In this document: positions 1 through 7,434 of the stretch, in pieces
How positions within the stretch are numbered: the stretch's first letter is position 1
Layout of the letters: every line of letters starts with the position of its first letter
NCBI RefSeq assembly: GCF_011762195.1
Contig: NZ_JAASQK010000007.1
Location: 150,839-214,838 of the forward strand
Direction: 5' to 3'
Length of the DNA: 64,000 bases
Source: Sphingomonas oligoaromativorans
GTDB lineage: Bacteria; Pseudomonadota; Alphaproteobacteria; Sphingomonadales; Sphingomonadaceae
Translations under genes and position numbers: made by a program
The notes under the pieces: generated by a model
What the model saw: only the letters and a program-made list of their open reading frames with translations
Told to the model about the DNA's origin: nothing
The model's database searches: none

Positions 1-1
1 G

Positions 2-406
2 CTTCGCCCCGATCTCGCGCCCGGCCATGTCGAGCGCATCAAGGAACTGGCGCGCGAAGGCTTTTACGACGGCATCGTGTTCCATCGCGTCATCCCCGGC
101 TTCATGGCGCAGGGCGGCGATCCGAACGGCACCGGCATGGGCGGCTCGAAGAAGCCGAACCTCAAGGCCGAGTTCAGCGCCGAGCCGCACATCCGCGGCG
201 TCTGCTCGATGGCGCGCACGTCGGACCCGAACTCGGCCAACAGCCAGTTCTTCATCTGCTTCGACGACGCGACCTTCCTCGATCGCCAGTACACCGTGTG
301 GGGCGTGGTGACCGAAGGCATGGAGCATGTCGACGCGCTGCCCAAGGGCGAGCCGCCCCGCGCTCCGGGCAAGATCCATGCGATGAAGGTCGCGGCGGAC
401 GCCTGA
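2..406 (+). CDS. Peptidylprolyl isomerase, cyclophilin type (5' truncated)
   Basis: The window opens inside this gene, so the true start is missing; 134 residues are visible. They include FYDGIVFHRVIPGFMAQGGD, the cyclophilin active-site region (the R of FHR and the F/Q of GFMAQGGD), and then SQFFICFDDATFLD and VTEGMEHVD, typical of the second half of PpiB-like enzymes. The family catalyses cis-trans isomerisation of Xaa-Pro bonds. No signal peptide can be judged because the N-terminus is outside the window. A GC-rich UUCG hairpin follows the stop. Confidence 0.93.
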   Translation, partial: LRPDLAPGHVERIKELAREGFYDGIVFHRVIPGFMAQGGDPNGTGMGGSKKPNLKAEFSAEPHIRGVCSMARTSDPNSANSQFFICFDDATFLDRQYTVWGVVTEGMEHVDALPKGEPPRAPGKIHAMKVAADA

Positions 407-415
407 CCCTTGTCC

Positions 416-440
416 GGCCCCTTCCCTTCGGGGAGGGGCC
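416..440. terminator. GC-rich hairpin with UUCG loop between convergent genes
   Basis: The arms GGCCCCTTCCC (416-426) and GGGAGGGGCC (431-440) pair over 10 bp with one bulged T and close on a TTCG tetraloop, an unusually stable loop. It lies between the end of the cyclophilin gene and the end of the LysR gene. There is no T-tract, so it may limit transcription or protect the 3' end rather than act as a classical intrinsic terminator. Confidence 0.4.
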
Positions 441-1307
441 TCAGGCCTCCGGTCCGCCCACCAGCCAGTCGTGGAACAGCCGGACCGGCCGGCGCGACAG
501 GGCCGGGCGGCGGCAGACGAACCAGTAGCTCGATTCGCTGTCCGCCTCTTCCGCGAAGAGCTTGACCAGCCGCGGATCGCTCGCGCCTTCCAGATGGAAG
601 TCGAGCATGAAGGCGACGCCCAGCCCCTCGGCCGCCGATTCCAGCATGAGCTGGCCTGAATCGAACAGATCGATGGCGCGCGGCTCCAGGCCGGGAATAC
701 CCGCCGCCTGCCGCCACAGCATGAAATTCTCCTGCATGTCGCGGTGCAGAAGGATCGTCATATTGGCGAGATCGCGCGGGCCGGACAGCGCCAGATCGCG
801 ATTGCCGATCGCGATGATGCGGTTGCGGCCCAGCCTGCGGCCATAGAGCGGCGGCTCGATCTCCCGCGCCAGCACGATCGCCGCATCCAGCCCGTCGCTG
901 AGCCGCGTCAGCGCATGGCCGCCGGTGTCGATATCGATGTGGAGATGCGGATGGCGCGCGCGCAGGTCCGGCAGCCGGTGGATGAGCTGGCGCGAGGCGT
1001 AGAGCGGCAGCACGCCGAGCTTGAGCCGCATGATCTCGGCCTCGCCGGTGACCTGCTCGATCGCCTCGCCCAGCGAATCGAGCGCGGGGGCGATGCGCGC
1101 GAGCAGCAGTTCGCCGTCGGCGTTGAGCAGCATCGCCTGATGGCGGCGGGCGAAAAGCGGGCGGCCGATGAAACGCTCCATCGCCTGCACGCGGCGGCTG
1201 AGCGCGGGCGAGGAGAGCGCCAGCTCTTCCGCGGCGGCTTTCACGGAGCCGAGGCGCGCGACCTGCACGAACGCCTCGACGGCGGTGAGCGGCGGCAAGC
1301 GTCTCAT
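441..1307 (-). CDS. LysR family transcriptional regulator
   Basis: The 288-residue protein has the usual LysR plan. The N-terminal winged helix-turn-helix covers about residues 5-65 (LTAVEAFVQVARLGSVKAAA, then SSPALSRRVQAMERFIGRPLF), and an effector-binding domain fills the rest. The opening MRRLPPLTAVEAF resembles GcvA-type regulators, but no effector can be inferred. The start at 1307 puts the HTH at the usual distance from the N-terminus; longer readings add a poor 52-residue leader. No metabolic target gene lies beside it: the neighbours are a cyclophilin gene and a CDC48 gene. The 310-bp upstream gap may hold its own operator. Confidence 0.9.
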   Translation of the reverse strand: MRRLPPLTAVEAFVQVARLGSVKAAAEELALSSPALSRRVQAMERFIGRPLFARRHQAMLLNADGELLLARIAPALDSLGEAIEQVTGEAEIMRLKLGVLPLYASRQLIHRLPDLRARHPHLHIDIDTGGHALTRLSDGLDAAIVLAREIEPPLYGRRLGRNRIIAIGNRDLALSGPRDLANMTILLHRDMQENFMLWRQAAGIPGLEPRAIDLFDSGQLMLESAAEGLGVAFMLDFHLEGASDPRLVKLFAEEADSESSYWFVCRRPALSRRPVRLFHDWLVGGPEA

Positions 1308-1439
1308 CGGACAACCTCGTTCGTGCGAAAAATTCGCGTCGATTGTGCGATGCAATAAGCCATCGGGCTCTTCCCTGCAACGACGGCCGCCGGCCTCGTT
1401 GCGCGAAATAGGGCATAGATGCAGAAAATGCAACCATAC

Positions 1440-1550
1440 CCCAGTTCCTTCGCATTTGCACAATAAGTCGGATCACGGCAGAAAGTCCCTGCCTTTCAGG
1501 CATCCTCTCCTAAAACTTCAGGCCGTCCCTCGGGGCGGCCTTTTTTTTCG
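1440..1550 (+). ncRNA. Possible small RNA ending in an intrinsic terminator
   Basis: The 310-bp gap between the LysR start (1307) and the CDC48 start (1618) contains a strong plus-strand terminator at 1521-1548 but no plus-strand gene to terminate. A short transcript starting within the gap would explain it. The stretch just before the hairpin (CATCCTCTCCTAAAACTTC) is single-stranded-looking and C/U rich, as in many alphaproteobacterial sRNAs. The 5' end is a guess, no good promoter was identified, and no known RNA family was recognised. Confidence 0.3.
1521..1548 (+). terminator. Rho-independent terminator
   Basis: The arms GGCCGTCCC and GGGGCGGCC (with one G-T pair) are followed immediately by eight T residues. 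This is the most canonical intrinsic terminator in the window. It reads on the plus strand, upstream of the CDC48 gene, with no annotated plus-strand gene before it. Confidence 0.75.
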
Positions 1551-1617
1551 CCCCTTGCCTCTCACGGGATGCTCAGGCGTTGCTTATCTCTGTCCGACCC
1601 ATAACGGAGCAGCAACG

Positions 1618-3927
1618 ATGGCAGACCCCGAGACTCCCGGCGAAAACCATAGTCATCGACTGCAGGTGGCGAATGCCCGGCCAGATGATTCGGGCCATGG
1701 CCTCGCCCGTCTGCCGCGCGGCGCGATGCAGCTTCTCGGCGTGGTCGAGGGGGATATCGTCCAGATCGAGGGCAAGCGCTCCACCCCGGCGCGCGCCGTG
1801 CTGCCCTATCCCGAGGACGAGGGGCTCGACATCCTGCGGCTGGACGGCCTCCAGCGCGCCAATGCCGGCGTCGGCTCGGGCGATTTCGTGCGCGTCCGCA
1901 AGATCGAGAGCAAGCCGGCGCAGCGCGTCGTGTTCGCGCCCGCCCAGCAGAATCTGCGGCTCCAGGGATCGGGGCAGGCGTTGAAGCGCAGCTTCCAGAT
2001 GAAGCCGTTGACCGCCGGCGACATCGTCTCCACCACCGGCCAGCAGCGCGTGACGCAGGAGGATCTGCCGCCGCAGCTCCGCCAGATGCTCAATCGCCCG
2101 GCCTATTCGTTGCAGGAAATCCGCCTGCTGGTCGTCTCCACCTCGCCCAAGGGCGTGGTGCATATCGACCAGAACACCGAGGTCGAGCTGCGGCCCGAAT
2201 ATGAGGAGCCCAAGGAGGCCCGGCGCGCCGACGTCACCTATGACGATCTCGGCGGCCTCGGCGAGACGATCGACCAGATCCGCGAGATGGTCGAGCTGCC
2301 GCTGCGCTACCCCGAGCTGTTCGAGCGGCTCGGCGTCGAGCCGCCCAAGGGCGTTCTCCTCCACGGCCCGCCCGGCACCGGCAAGACGCGCCTCGCCCGC
2401 GCCGTCGCCAACGAGAGCGACGCCGAGTTCTTCCACATCGCCGGCCCCGAGATCATGGGCTCGGCCTATGGCGAGAGCGAGAAGCGCCTGCGCGAGGTGT
2501 TCGAGGAGGCGGCCAAGGCCGCGCCCTCGATCGTCTTCATCGACGAGATCGATTCGATCGCGCCCAAGCGGGGCCAGGTGACGGGCGAGGCCGAGAAGCG
2601 CCTCGTCGCCCAGCTCCTCACCCTGATGGACGGGCTGGAGAAGCGCACCAACCTCGTCGTCATCGCGGCCACCAACCGGCCCGAGGCGATCGACGAAGCG
2701 CTGCGCCGCCCCGGCCGCTTCGACCGCGAGATCGTGATCGGCGTGCCCGACGAGCGCGGCCGCCGCGAGGTGCTCGGCATCCACACCCGCGGTATGCCGC
2801 TCGGCGAGCATGTCGACCTCAAGGAGCTGGCGCGCACCACCTACGGCTTCGTCGGCGCCGATCTCGCCGCTTTGTGCCGCGAGGCGGCAATCGAGGCGGT
2901 CCGGCGGATCATGCCGCGCCTCAACCTCGAGGACCGCACCATCCCGCCCGAGGTGCTCGAGGAACTGATGGTGACGCGCGAGGATTTCCTCTCGGCGCTG
3001 AAGCGCGTCCAGCCGTCGGCCATGCGCGAGGTGATGGTGCAGGCGCCCAATGTCGGCTGGGCCGATGTCGGCGGCCTCGATCAGGCGCGCGAGCGGCTGC
3101 GCGAGGGCGTGGAGCTGCCGTTGAAGCATCCCGACGCCTTCCGCCGCATGGGCATCCGCCCGGCCAAGGGCTTCCTGCTCTACGGCCCGCCCGGCACCGG
3201 CAAGACGCTGCTCGCCAAGGCGGTCGCGCGGGAGGCGGAGGCGAACTTCATCGCCACCAAATCCTCCGACATGCTGAGCAAATGGTATGGCGAGAGCGAG
3301 CAGCAGATCGCCCGCCTGTTCGCCCGCGCGCGGCAGGTGGCGCCGACCGTGATCTTCATCGACGAGCTCGACTCGCTGGTGCCGGCGCGCGGCGGCGGCA
3401 TGGGCGAGCCGGCGGTGACGGAGCGGGTGGTCAACACCATCCTCGCCGAGATGGACGGGCTGGAGGAGCTGCAATCGGTGGTCGTCATCGGCGCCACCAA
3501 CCGGCCCAACCTGATCGACCCGGCGCTGCTGCGCCCCGGCCGCTTCGACGAGCTGATCTACGTCCCCGTGCCCGACGAGGGCGGGCGGCGGCGCATCCTC
3601 GCCATCCATGTCGGCGACATGCCGCTGGCGGATGACGTCAACCTCGATCTGCTCGCGGCACGGACCGAGCGCTTCACCGGCGCCGATCTGGAGGATCTGG
3701 TCCGCCGCGCCGGCATGATCGCGCTGCGCCAGTCGCTCGATGCCACGGCGGTCCGCATGGCGCATTTCGACGAGGCGCTGGAGGAGACCCGCGCCTCCGT
3801 CACCCCCGAGATGGAGCGCGAATATGAGCAGATCTCGCAGCGGCTGAAGCAGGATGCGCTGGCGTTGCAGCCGATCGGCTTCGTCACGCCCGGCACGATG
3901 GAGCGCGGCGAGGTGAAGGCGCGCTGA
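1618..3927 (+). CDS. CDC48/p97-family AAA+ ATPase
   Basis: The 769-residue protein has the full architecture of archaeal VAT and eukaryotic p97. An N-domain of about 190 residues (double-psi barrel type, with LPRGAMQLLGVVEGDIVQIE) is followed by two AAA+ modules. D1 has Walker A GPPGTGKTRLARA near residue 249 and Walker B FIDEIDSIAP near 306. D2 has GPPGTGKTLLAKA near 523 and FIDELDSLVP near 580. Both modules keep the arginine-finger motif (RRPGRFDREI and LRPGRFDELI). The family unfolds proteins; the bacterial substrates are unknown. The start at 1618 has GGAG upstream. No adaptor or protease gene is adjacent. Confidence 0.93.
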   Translation: MADPETPGENHSHRLQVANARPDDSGHGLARLPRGAMQLLGVVEGDIVQIEGKRSTPARAVLPYPEDEGLDILRLDGLQRANAGVGSGDFVRVRKIESKPAQRVVFAPAQQNLRLQGSGQALKRSFQMKPLTAGDIVSTTGQQRVTQEDLPPQLRQMLNRPAYSLQEIRLLVVSTSPKGVVHIDQNTEVELRPEYEEPKEARRADVTYDDLGGLGETIDQIREMVELPLRYPELFERLGVEPPKGVLLHGPPGTGKTRLARAVANESDAEFFHIAGPEIMGSAYGESEKRLREVFEEAAKAAPSIVFIDEIDSIAPKRGQVTGEAEKRLVAQLLTLMDGLEKRTNLVVIAATNRPEAIDEALRRPGRFDREIVIGVPDERGRREVLGIHTRGMPLGEHVDLKELARTTYGFVGADLAALCREAAIEAVRRIMPRLNLEDRTIPPEVLEELMVTREDFLSALKRVQPSAMREVMVQAPNVGWADVGGLDQARERLREGVELPLKHPDAFRRMGIRPAKGFLLYGPPGTGKTLLAKAVAREAEANFIATKSSDMLSKWYGESEQQIARLFARARQVAPTVIFIDELDSLVPARGGGMGEPAVTERVVNTILAEMDGLEELQSVVVIGATNRPNLIDPALLRPGRFDELIYVPVPDEGGRRRILAIHVGDMPLADDVNLDLLAARTERFTGADLEDLVRRAGMIALRQSLDATAVRMAHFDEALEETRASVTPEMEREYEQISQRLKQDALALQPIGFVTPGTMERGEVKAR

Positions 3928-3933
3928 GCCGCC

Positions 3934-4260
3934 TCAGGTCGGCCGCGTCCAACCATAGGCACGGTCGACCGTGGCGACCACGACGCGATACCAGTCGTAC
4001 CAGAGGGCACGGCCCCGATCGCGGATGCGCGCATGATCGGGATCGTCGCGCCAGGCGAGCGCGGCCGCCTCGTCGCGCCACCAGCTCACCGTGATGCCGA
4101 TGCCGTCCGCGTCGCGCGCGGAGTCGATGCCGAGATAGCCGTCCCGCACGCTCGCGGCCCGCTCCATCGCCTCGGCGGCGGCCCCATAGCCCTCCGCATC
4201 GGCGGCGGTGCGGCCCGAGAGAAAGATGACGGCGATCGCGCCGGGAGGAGGATTCACCAT
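3934..4260 (-). CDS. Antibiotic biosynthesis monooxygenase (ABM) domain protein
   Basis: A 108-residue single-domain protein. It has the pattern of stand-alone ABM proteins: a hydrophobic N-terminal strand (AIAVIFLSGR), the central GYLGIDSARDADGIGITVSWW segment split across positions 40-65, and a C-terminal RALWYDWYRVVVATVDRAYG strand. Members are small ferredoxin-like dimers. Some are monooxygenases or haem oxygenases, but many have no known role, so no reaction is assigned. It converges with the CDC48 gene, ending 6 bp from it. Confidence 0.75.
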   Translation of the reverse strand: MVNPPPGAIAVIFLSGRTAADAEGYGAAAEAMERAASVRDGYLGIDSARDADGIGITVSWWRDEAAALAWRDDPDHARIRDRGRALWYDWYRVVVATVDRAYGWTRPT

Positions 4261-4437
4261 ATTCTCCAGACGGACCGGCCTCCGTTCAGGATGAAACGGC
4301 GCCGTTCGTCGCGCCGACTCTTGCCCGACACGCCCTTGAAACGCCATATACGCGCGAACGTCACGAAGGATGCTTGCCTTCGCGGCGCTGGCTTGCCAAC
4401 GCTGGGACGGGGGGCAAGTCCCCATGGTGGAGACGAC

Positions 4438-5052
4438 ATGACCGGTTTTTCCGCGGAGCAGACCGCAGATCGCAAGCGCGCCAGGAAGGCCCTCGGGCCG
4501 ATGGCGATGTTCTTTCGCGGTTTCCTCAAGCATCCGGTCATGGTCGGTTCGATCATCCCGTCGTCCAAGACGCTCATCAACCGGATGCTGGAGCCGGTGG
4601 ATTGGGCGAACACCAAGCTGTTCGTCGAATATGGCCCCGGCGTCGGCACCTTCACGCGGCCGATCCTGGAGCGGCTGGCGCCCGACGCGACGCTGGTGGC
4701 GATCGATACCAACCCGGATTTCTGCGATTATCTGAAGCGCTCGATCAGCGATTCCCGCCTCCAGATCGTCAACGGCTCGGCCGCCGACGTGGTGGAGATC
4801 CTGACCGAGCTGGGCCTCGGCAAGGCGGATTACACCATCTCCGGCCTGCCTTTCTCGACGCTGCCGGCCGGCGTCGGCCCGGCGATCGCCAAGGCGACGG
4901 CGGCGGCGCTGAAGCCCGGCGGCTCCTTCCTCGTCTATCAGTTCCGGCCGAGCGTGCGGAACATCATCGCGCCCTTCTTCCAGCGCGTCGACCATGCGTT
5001 CGAGCCGATCAACGTGCCGCCGGCGCAGCTCTGGTGGTTCCACACCAACTGA
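4438..5052 (+). CDS. Phospholipid N-methyltransferase (PmtA-like)
   Basis: A 204-residue SAM-dependent methyltransferase. The N-terminal FFRGFLKHPVMVGSIIPSS, the SAM-binding loop VEYGPGVGTFTRPIL near residue 64, and the C-terminal NVPPAQLWWF match the Sinorhizobium-type phosphatidylethanolamine methyltransferase family, which makes phosphatidylcholine. rRNA dimethylases share the fold but lack the PPAQLW ending. The start at 4438 is the Met just before the conserved region. The converging neighbour is a phospholipase-D/cardiolipin-synthase-like gene, ending 3 bp away, so both touch membrane lipids. The exact lipid substrate is inferred. Confidence 0.8.
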   Translation: MTGFSAEQTADRKRARKALGPMAMFFRGFLKHPVMVGSIIPSSKTLINRMLEPVDWANTKLFVEYGPGVGTFTRPILERLAPDATLVAIDTNPDFCDYLKRSISDSRLQIVNGSAADVVEILTELGLGKADYTISGLPFSTLPAGVGPAIAKATAAALKPGGSFLVYQFRPSVRNIIAPFFQRVDHAFEPINVPPAQLWWFHTN

Positions 5053-5055
5053 CGG

Positions 5056-6243
5056 TCAGCCGATCTCCGCGCCCGCGCTGCCGAAATTCACGCGGCGGGT
5101 GACGGTGTAGTCCACGATCGCGACGAGGAAATAGGCGATCCGCCACTTGAGGCGGGTCAGCCAGCCGACGCGCTCGCGGATAAAGTCGAGGCTGGCCTCG
5201 CGCCCGTCCGCCGTCTCGCCGTCGACATAGAGCCGCATCCGCTCGGCGAAGGCCGCGTTCTCGATGCGCAGCATGATCTCGCAGTTGATGTAGAGGCTGC
5301 GCATGTCGAAGTTGGACGAGCCGATATAGGTCTTGTCGTCGACGACGAAGAGCTTGGTGTGCAGCTTCATCGGCCGATATTCCCAGATGCGCGCGCCGCG
5401 CCTGAGCAGCCGGCGATAGCAATGCCGCGCCGCGCCGATCGTCATCATATTGTCGGATTTCGACGCGGTGACGATGCGCAGCGCCCCCCGCCGCGCCAGC
5501 CGGCCGAGGCGGCGCAACGTGCCGGGGTTGGGCGCGAAATAGGCGGCGATCACGTCCAGCCGGCGGCCGCGCACGATGTCGGTCTTGAGCGCGCTGGTCC
5601 ACGGGCTCAGCCGCTGGGTGGGGCCGCCGAACAGCCAGCGCAGATGCCCCCGCCTCTGGCTCCAGCGCCTGAGCGTCCGGGTGAGGCCGCGAATCTTCGC
5701 CTGCGGATCATGCGCCCAGGCCATCATGGCGTCGAAATAGCCGGCCAGATGCGCCGCCGCCGGCCCCTCGACCAGCAGGCCGAGATCGCGCCAGCCATCC
5801 TCCTCGGCGGAGGCGAAATAGCCGCTGTCGATGTTGAACCCGCCGATCAGCGCGCGGCGATGATCCGCCAGCGCGATCTTCTGATGGTTGCGCAGCAGAT
5901 AGCGCCGCCCGAAGCGGGGGAGGAAGCGGCACACCGTCCCCCCGGCATCGCGCAGCGGCTGGAAGAAGCCCTCCGTCGTCTCCTCGCTGCCGAATCCGTC
6001 GACCAGCAGAGACACCGCCACGCCGCGCCCGCACGCCGCCACCAGCGCATCGCGGACGCGGACGCCCACCGCATCGTCGCTGAAGATGTAATAAAGCAGG
6101 CGCAGCTCCCGCTCGGCACCGTCGATCAGCGCCATCAGCGCGTCGAGCCGGTCGTCACGATCGATCAGCAGGCCGAGACGGTTGCCGTCGACCTCGAATC
6201 GGTCGCGCTCCTCCACCTGCGGCATCCATTCGCGCGTCGCCAT
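5056..6243 (-). CDS. Phospholipase D-like / cardiolipin synthase family protein
   Basis: A 395-residue protein with two HKD catalytic motifs: HQKIALAD near residue 119 and HTKLFVVDD near residue 294. Each is followed by the GGFNID or GSSNFD element of the PLD superfamily. There are no obvious N-terminal membrane segments, unlike Cls/ClsA, so it is nearer the soluble ClsB/ClsC type. The likely reaction is phosphatidyl transfer to make cardiolipin. The chosen start at 6243 has AAGG upstream; a longer reading from 6351 adds 36 unconserved residues. Confidence 0.82.
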   Translation of the reverse strand: MATREWMPQVEERDRFEVDGNRLGLLIDRDDRLDALMALIDGAERELRLLYYIFSDDAVGVRVRDALVAACGRGVAVSLLVDGFGSEETTEGFFQPLRDAGGTVCRFLPRFGRRYLLRNHQKIALADHRRALIGGFNIDSGYFASAEEDGWRDLGLLVEGPAAAHLAGYFDAMMAWAHDPQAKIRGLTRTLRRWSQRRGHLRWLFGGPTQRLSPWTSALKTDIVRGRRLDVIAAYFAPNPGTLRRLGRLARRGALRIVTASKSDNMMTIGAARHCYRRLLRRGARIWEYRPMKLHTKLFVVDDKTYIGSSNFDMRSLYINCEIMLRIENAAFAERMRLYVDGETADGREASLDFIRERVGWLTRLKWRIAYFLVAIVDYTVTRRVNFGSAGAEIG

Positions 6244-6304
6244 ATGCCTTGATGGCGATAGCGGTGGAGGGAATGCAAGCCCGTGCGGGGCGGCTCCCTC
6301 TTCA

Positions 6305-6333
6305 TTGACAGAATCATGGCAAGGCGTTAGCGC
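6305..6333 (+). promoter_or_regulatory. Candidate sigma-70 promoter for rpoZ
   Basis: A perfect -35 TTGACA (6305-6310) is followed after 17 bp by TAGCGC (6328-6333), a weak -10. It lies 45 bp before the rpoZ start, in the divergent gap with the PLD-like gene. The -10 match is poor, so this is a candidate only. Confidence 0.45.
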
Positions 6334-6377
6334 GTCGAGATTATCCGACATTCCTGTTTTGCAAGCACGGAGCCACC

Positions 6378-6719
6378 ATGGCGCGCGTTACGGTCGAGGA
6401 TTGCGTCGACAAGGTTCAGAACCGCTTTGATCTCGTGCTGCTCGCGGCGCATCGCGCCCGGCAGATCTCGGGCGGCGCGGAGCTCACCATCGATCGCGAT
6501 CGCGACAAAAATCCGGTTGTCGCGCTCCGCGAGATCGCCGATCAGACGATCACGCCGGCCCAGCTGTCGGATTCGGCGATCTCCGGCCTCCAGCGCGTGC
6601 GCGTGGACGAGGACGACGCCGTCGACGAGATGGGCTCGCTGGCCCAGTCGGCCGAGGCGCTCCGCCTGACCGCCGCGGCGCCGGCCCGCAACCAGAATGT
6701 CGGGCCGGACTACGAATAA
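6378..6719 (+). CDS. rpoZ: DNA-directed RNA polymerase omega subunit
   Basis: A 113-residue protein beginning [20 protein letters not shown] and continuing [14 protein letters not shown]. This is the conserved omega core that wraps the beta-prime C-terminus and helps assemble RNA polymerase. In other bacteria omega also forms part of a ppGpp site, and here the alarmone gene lies only 700 bp downstream, with an HxlR gene on the other strand between. GGAG precedes the start. A strong terminator follows directly. Confidence 0.96.
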   Translation: MARVTVEDCVDKVQNRFDLVLLAAHRARQISGGAELTIDRDRDKNPVVALREIADQTITPAQLSDSAISGLQRVRVDEDDAVDEMGSLAQSAEALRLTAAAPARNQNVGPDYE

Positions 6720-6733
6720 GGCCCGATAACAGG

Positions 6734-6770
6734 AAAGGCCGCCGCTCCCCGAGAGCCGGCGGCCTTTTTT
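6734..6770 (+). terminator. Rho-independent terminator after rpoZ
   Basis: An inverted repeat of about 10 bp (AAAGGCCGCCG with CGGCGGCCTTT) is followed by a T-run and sits 15 bp after the rpoZ stop. It reads as a terminator on the plus strand. The A-run on the left side means it could also act for the converging HxlR gene. Confidence 0.75.
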
Positions 6771-6793
6771 CCTTTGGGCGAAGCGCCGAAGGC

Positions 6794-7303
6794 TCAGCCC
6801 GCCGCCGTGCGGCCCGGCCAGGCTTCCTCGCTCTTGCCGGGCGAGGCCTCGTCCTGGTCGATCACGATCCAGCGCAGCTCGTCGAGGCTCAGCTTGCGGC
6901 CGTCCGCCGCCTGCACCGATACCTCTGCCACCGGCAGACCGTCGCGGATATCGACCAGCCGCGTGTTGCAGGGCGGCCCGTCGCCCCAGCGCTCGCCCCA
7001 CTGGCGCAGCGCCACCAGCGCCGGCATCAGCGCCATGCCCTTCTCGGTGAGGCGATATTCCACCTTGCGGCGATCGTCCGCGCAGGGGAGGCGCTCCATC
7101 AACCCATGCGCGACGAGGCGCGCCAGACGGTTGGCGAGGATGTTGCGGGCGATGCCGAGCGTCGCCTGGAATTGCTCGAAATGGCTGAGGCCGTTGAACG
7201 AACCGCGCAGAATCAGGAACGACCAGCGCTCTCCCACGGCCTCCAGGGCCGCGGTGAGGCTGCAACCGGTGACGATCCGGCGAATGGTGTCGCTCTCCTC
7301 CAC
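6794..7303 (-). CDS. HxlR family transcriptional regulator
   Basis: A 169-residue protein. Its first 105 residues form the HxlR winged helix: CSLTAALEAVGERWSFLILR, then FNGLSHFEQFQATLGIARNI and VEYRLTEKGMALMPAL. The C-terminal 60 residues (VDIRDGLPVAEVSVQAADGR) form a small extra domain seen in longer family members. HxlR proteins often sense redox or electrophilic signals, but the conserved N-terminal Cys (C14 here) alone does not prove that. It is transcribed alone, away from the RelA/SpoT gene. The target is unknown. Confidence 0.88.
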   Translation of the reverse strand: MEESDTIRRIVTGCSLTAALEAVGERWSFLILRGSFNGLSHFEQFQATLGIARNILANRLARLVAHGLMERLPCADDRRKVEYRLTEKGMALMPALVALRQWGERWGDGPPCNTRLVDIRDGLPVAEVSVQAADGRKLSLDELRWIVIDQDEASPGKSEEAWPGRTAAG

Positions 7304-7434
7304 GGAGCCCTAGATAGGATGAGCGTGCCGAAAACCCAAATCGCGACGCATGGAAAGCACAGAAAGCCAAAAAGCGCGCCTCAAAGGCCACATCCGTGGT
7401 TGCGCTTGGACGGTGAAAAGCCACATCATAGCGC

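Noticed and set aside
1573..3765. A 730-residue minus-strand reading frame opposite the CDC48 gene
   Set aside because: It lies wholly antisense to a clear AAA+ ATPase, is rich in Ala/Arg/Leu/His as expected of a GC-rich shadow frame, and shows no recognisable domain.
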